Shown here one piece after another: positions 6,004 to 7,005 of a stretch of 7,005 nt of DNA. The stretch covers positions 1-7,005 of the forward strand of contig CALGAR010000079.1 of assembly GCA_937959285.1 (NCBI GenBank). The letters are read 5' to 3'. Within the stretch, counting starts at the first letter, position 1. Every line of letters begins with the position of its first letter. Below the pieces are notes generated by a model. That model worked only from the letters and a program-made list of their open reading frames with translations, was not told where the DNA came from and ran no database searches. The stretch comes from an uncultured Bryobacterales bacterium. Lineage in GTDB: Bacteria; Acidobacteriota; Terriglobia; Bryobacterales; Bryobacteraceae. The position numbers were made by a program, and so were the translations under genes.

Positions 6004-6044
6004 CAAAGAAAGCCTACAAGGCTCACCGTTGCGTAGTCGGTGAG
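6004..6044 (-). terminator. Two consecutive small hairpins with T-rich tail after the AsmA-like gene
   Basis: Read on the minus strand, CTCACCG-9 bases-CGGTGAG (6044-6022) is a perfect 7-bp stem. It is followed directly by AGCCT-TGT-AGGCT (6023-6011), with its stem overlapping the first by two bases, and then TTCTTTG. It begins 45 bases after the AsmA-like stop codon. The second stem is short (5 bp) and the tail is interrupted by C, so this is at best a weak intrinsic terminator. It would separate the AsmA-like gene from the nucleotidyltransferase/TIM-barrel pair. The two hairpins would compete, because they share bases 6022-6023. Confidence 0.35.
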
Positions 6045-6089
6045 GGCGCAGGGGCAAAACGTTTGAAACGAAGGGCGCCGGATCTGAGG

Positions 6090-7005
6090 TTAGCGAGAGA
6101 GCGCGAACTCGAACTGGGGCGGGTACAGGCTGCCGACGAGACGCAGGGCTTTTTGCCCGCTGATCAGATCGAACTGCAACCGGCCGTCGGTGAGGCTGCC
6201 GCCCTTGCCGTAGTATGTTTCCTGGCCGAGCGTGAGTTCGAGATCATTCACCTGAAGTCTTGGAGCACCCCGGAAGACGGAGAGCTGATACGCGCCGGCC
6301 ACAGCCACTGCTTCTTCGTCGCCGATTGCCACCGATCGAGCTTCCAGCACCCCTCGGGAGACAAGGGTCGTCCAAAGCGCCGAGCCTGTGCCGGATGCCT
6401 CCAGCAGGCCCTCGATGTCCAGTTGTCCCCCGCGGAACGGGAGGCGGCGCGCTTTCCCAGAAAGGCGGTACTGCGGCTCCTGGCCGCTCAGGCTAACCTG
6501 CAAGCGCCCGTCGAGCGCTGAGTTCATGAGCTTGAGACGGAGCGACGTCAGGTCCACTTCCGCGCCTTTCCAGTGGAAGCTTCCCTGAACCTGCTCCAGC
6601 GGCACTCCTGCGAAATCGAGATGCCCGATTGAGACCGTGCCTTCCAGACGGCGTTCGGAGAGCCACTTCGGGGGCGGCGTCGGTCTGCGCAGAGCGCGCG
6701 CCAGAAAGCCCCGCTGCCGGCGTAGCGTCGGCAGAAAAAGCCGCTCCAGCTCACTGATATCGGCGCGGGGTATCGAAACGGCCAGCTCTTGTGGATGCGA
6801 TGCGTCCGCAGGCTGGCTGAACCTTGCTGTCAGGCTCATGCCGCCGATCTCGCCTGTGAGGTTGGATAAGGAAACGCTCGCGCCCCGGACAGCAGCCGCA
6901 GCCGAAACGATTCGCAACGGTTCGGCTACGCCCGGGAGGGGAATCGTTGCCTTCTCGAGCCGGAAGGTTCCCGACCACTCGCCTGGGCTATCGGCCGCCC
7001 GCCGG
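6090..7005 (-). CDS. AsmA-like C-terminal domain protein, C-terminal 304 residues (start beyond the right edge)
   Basis: The frame is open to the window edge (first full codon at 7004) and stops at 6090, so only the C-terminal part is present. It begins inside a repeat-like segment, S-G-T-F-R-L-E-K-A-T-I-P-L-P-G, followed by LRIVSAAAAVRGASVSLSNL and GGMSLTARF. It continues with alternating beta-strand stretches such as LEGTVSIGHLDFAGVPLEQVQGSF, LRLKLMNSALDGRLQVSL and LDIEGLLEASGTG. It ends LRLVGSLYPPQFEFALSR. The 'G.L.G.i.i..l...g..l..v.g' beta-strand rhythm is typical of the AsmA/TamB-like group: large inner-membrane-anchored proteins that form a beta-groove in the periplasm and are thought to help move or organise envelope lipids. 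The membrane anchor and N-terminal domain would lie outside the window. The exact subfamily cannot be set from this part. Confidence 0.75.
   Translation of the reverse strand, partial: RRAADSPGEWSGTFRLEKATIPLPGVAEPLRIVSAAAAVRGASVSLSNLTGEIGGMSLTARFSQPADASHPQELAVSIPRADISELERLFLPTLRRQRGFLARALRRPTPPPKWLSERRLEGTVSIGHLDFAGVPLEQVQGSFHWKGAEVDLTSLRLKLMNSALDGRLQVSLSGQEPQYRLSGKARRLPFRGGQLDIEGLLEASGTGSALWTTLVSRGVLEARSVAIGDEEAVAVAGAYQLSVFRGAPRLQVNDLELTLGQETYYGKGGSLTDGRLQFDLISGQKALRLVGSLYPPQFEFALSR

Noticed and set aside
6057..6069. Palindromic AAACGTTT followed by GTTTGAAAC just past the AsmA-like stop
   Set aside because: Too short and not associated with a promoter or repeat; compatible with chance.

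Overview
The window is GC-rich and almost fully coding: eight genes (two cut by the window edges), the largest gap being 106 bases. The organism is probably a free-living Gram-negative bacterium. An acidobacterium of the Solibacter/Bryobacterales type fits best. That placement is an inference from the mix of protein types (a mutS-anmK pair, a short-Q-loop cydAB, an AsmA-like protein and a GG...KDLD nucleotidyltransferase) plus high GC. No rRNA or other phylogenetic marker is present to prove it.

Left half, plus strand. The last 44 codons of a mutS-type mismatch repair gene overlap by four bases (ATGA) the start of anmK, a complete anhydro-N-acetylmuramic acid kinase gene for cell-wall recycling. 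After 54 bases comes cydAB, which encodes both core subunits of a cytochrome bd-type quinol oxidase. All expected haem ligands are present and the Q-loop is short. The cydA ribosome-binding site lies in the loop of a perfect inverted repeat that abuts the GTG start codon.

Right half, minus strand. Four genes read toward the left. An AsmA-like envelope protein enters from the right edge. It is followed by a nucleotidyltransferase-fold protein that overlaps by 7 bases a TIM-barrel sugar-phosphate isomerase/epimerase-like protein, so these two are probably translationally coupled. Next comes a HigA-family helix-turn-helix protein with no HigB toxin beside it. cydB and the HigA-like gene converge with only four bases between their stop codons, so their 3' transcript ends must overlap. 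A 34-base near-palindrome inside the HigA-like gene is a candidate shared terminator.

The genes do not form one pathway. The window joins DNA repair/wall recycling, aerobic respiration at low oxygen, and a small minus-strand cluster of unknown role. No mobile element, CRISPR array, tRNA or rRNA was seen. The most interesting signals are small regulatory structures: the cydA start hairpin, the tandem dyads over the HigA-like start, and the palindrome at the convergent junction. The unexplained nucleotidyltransferase/TIM-barrel/HTH cluster is also of interest.
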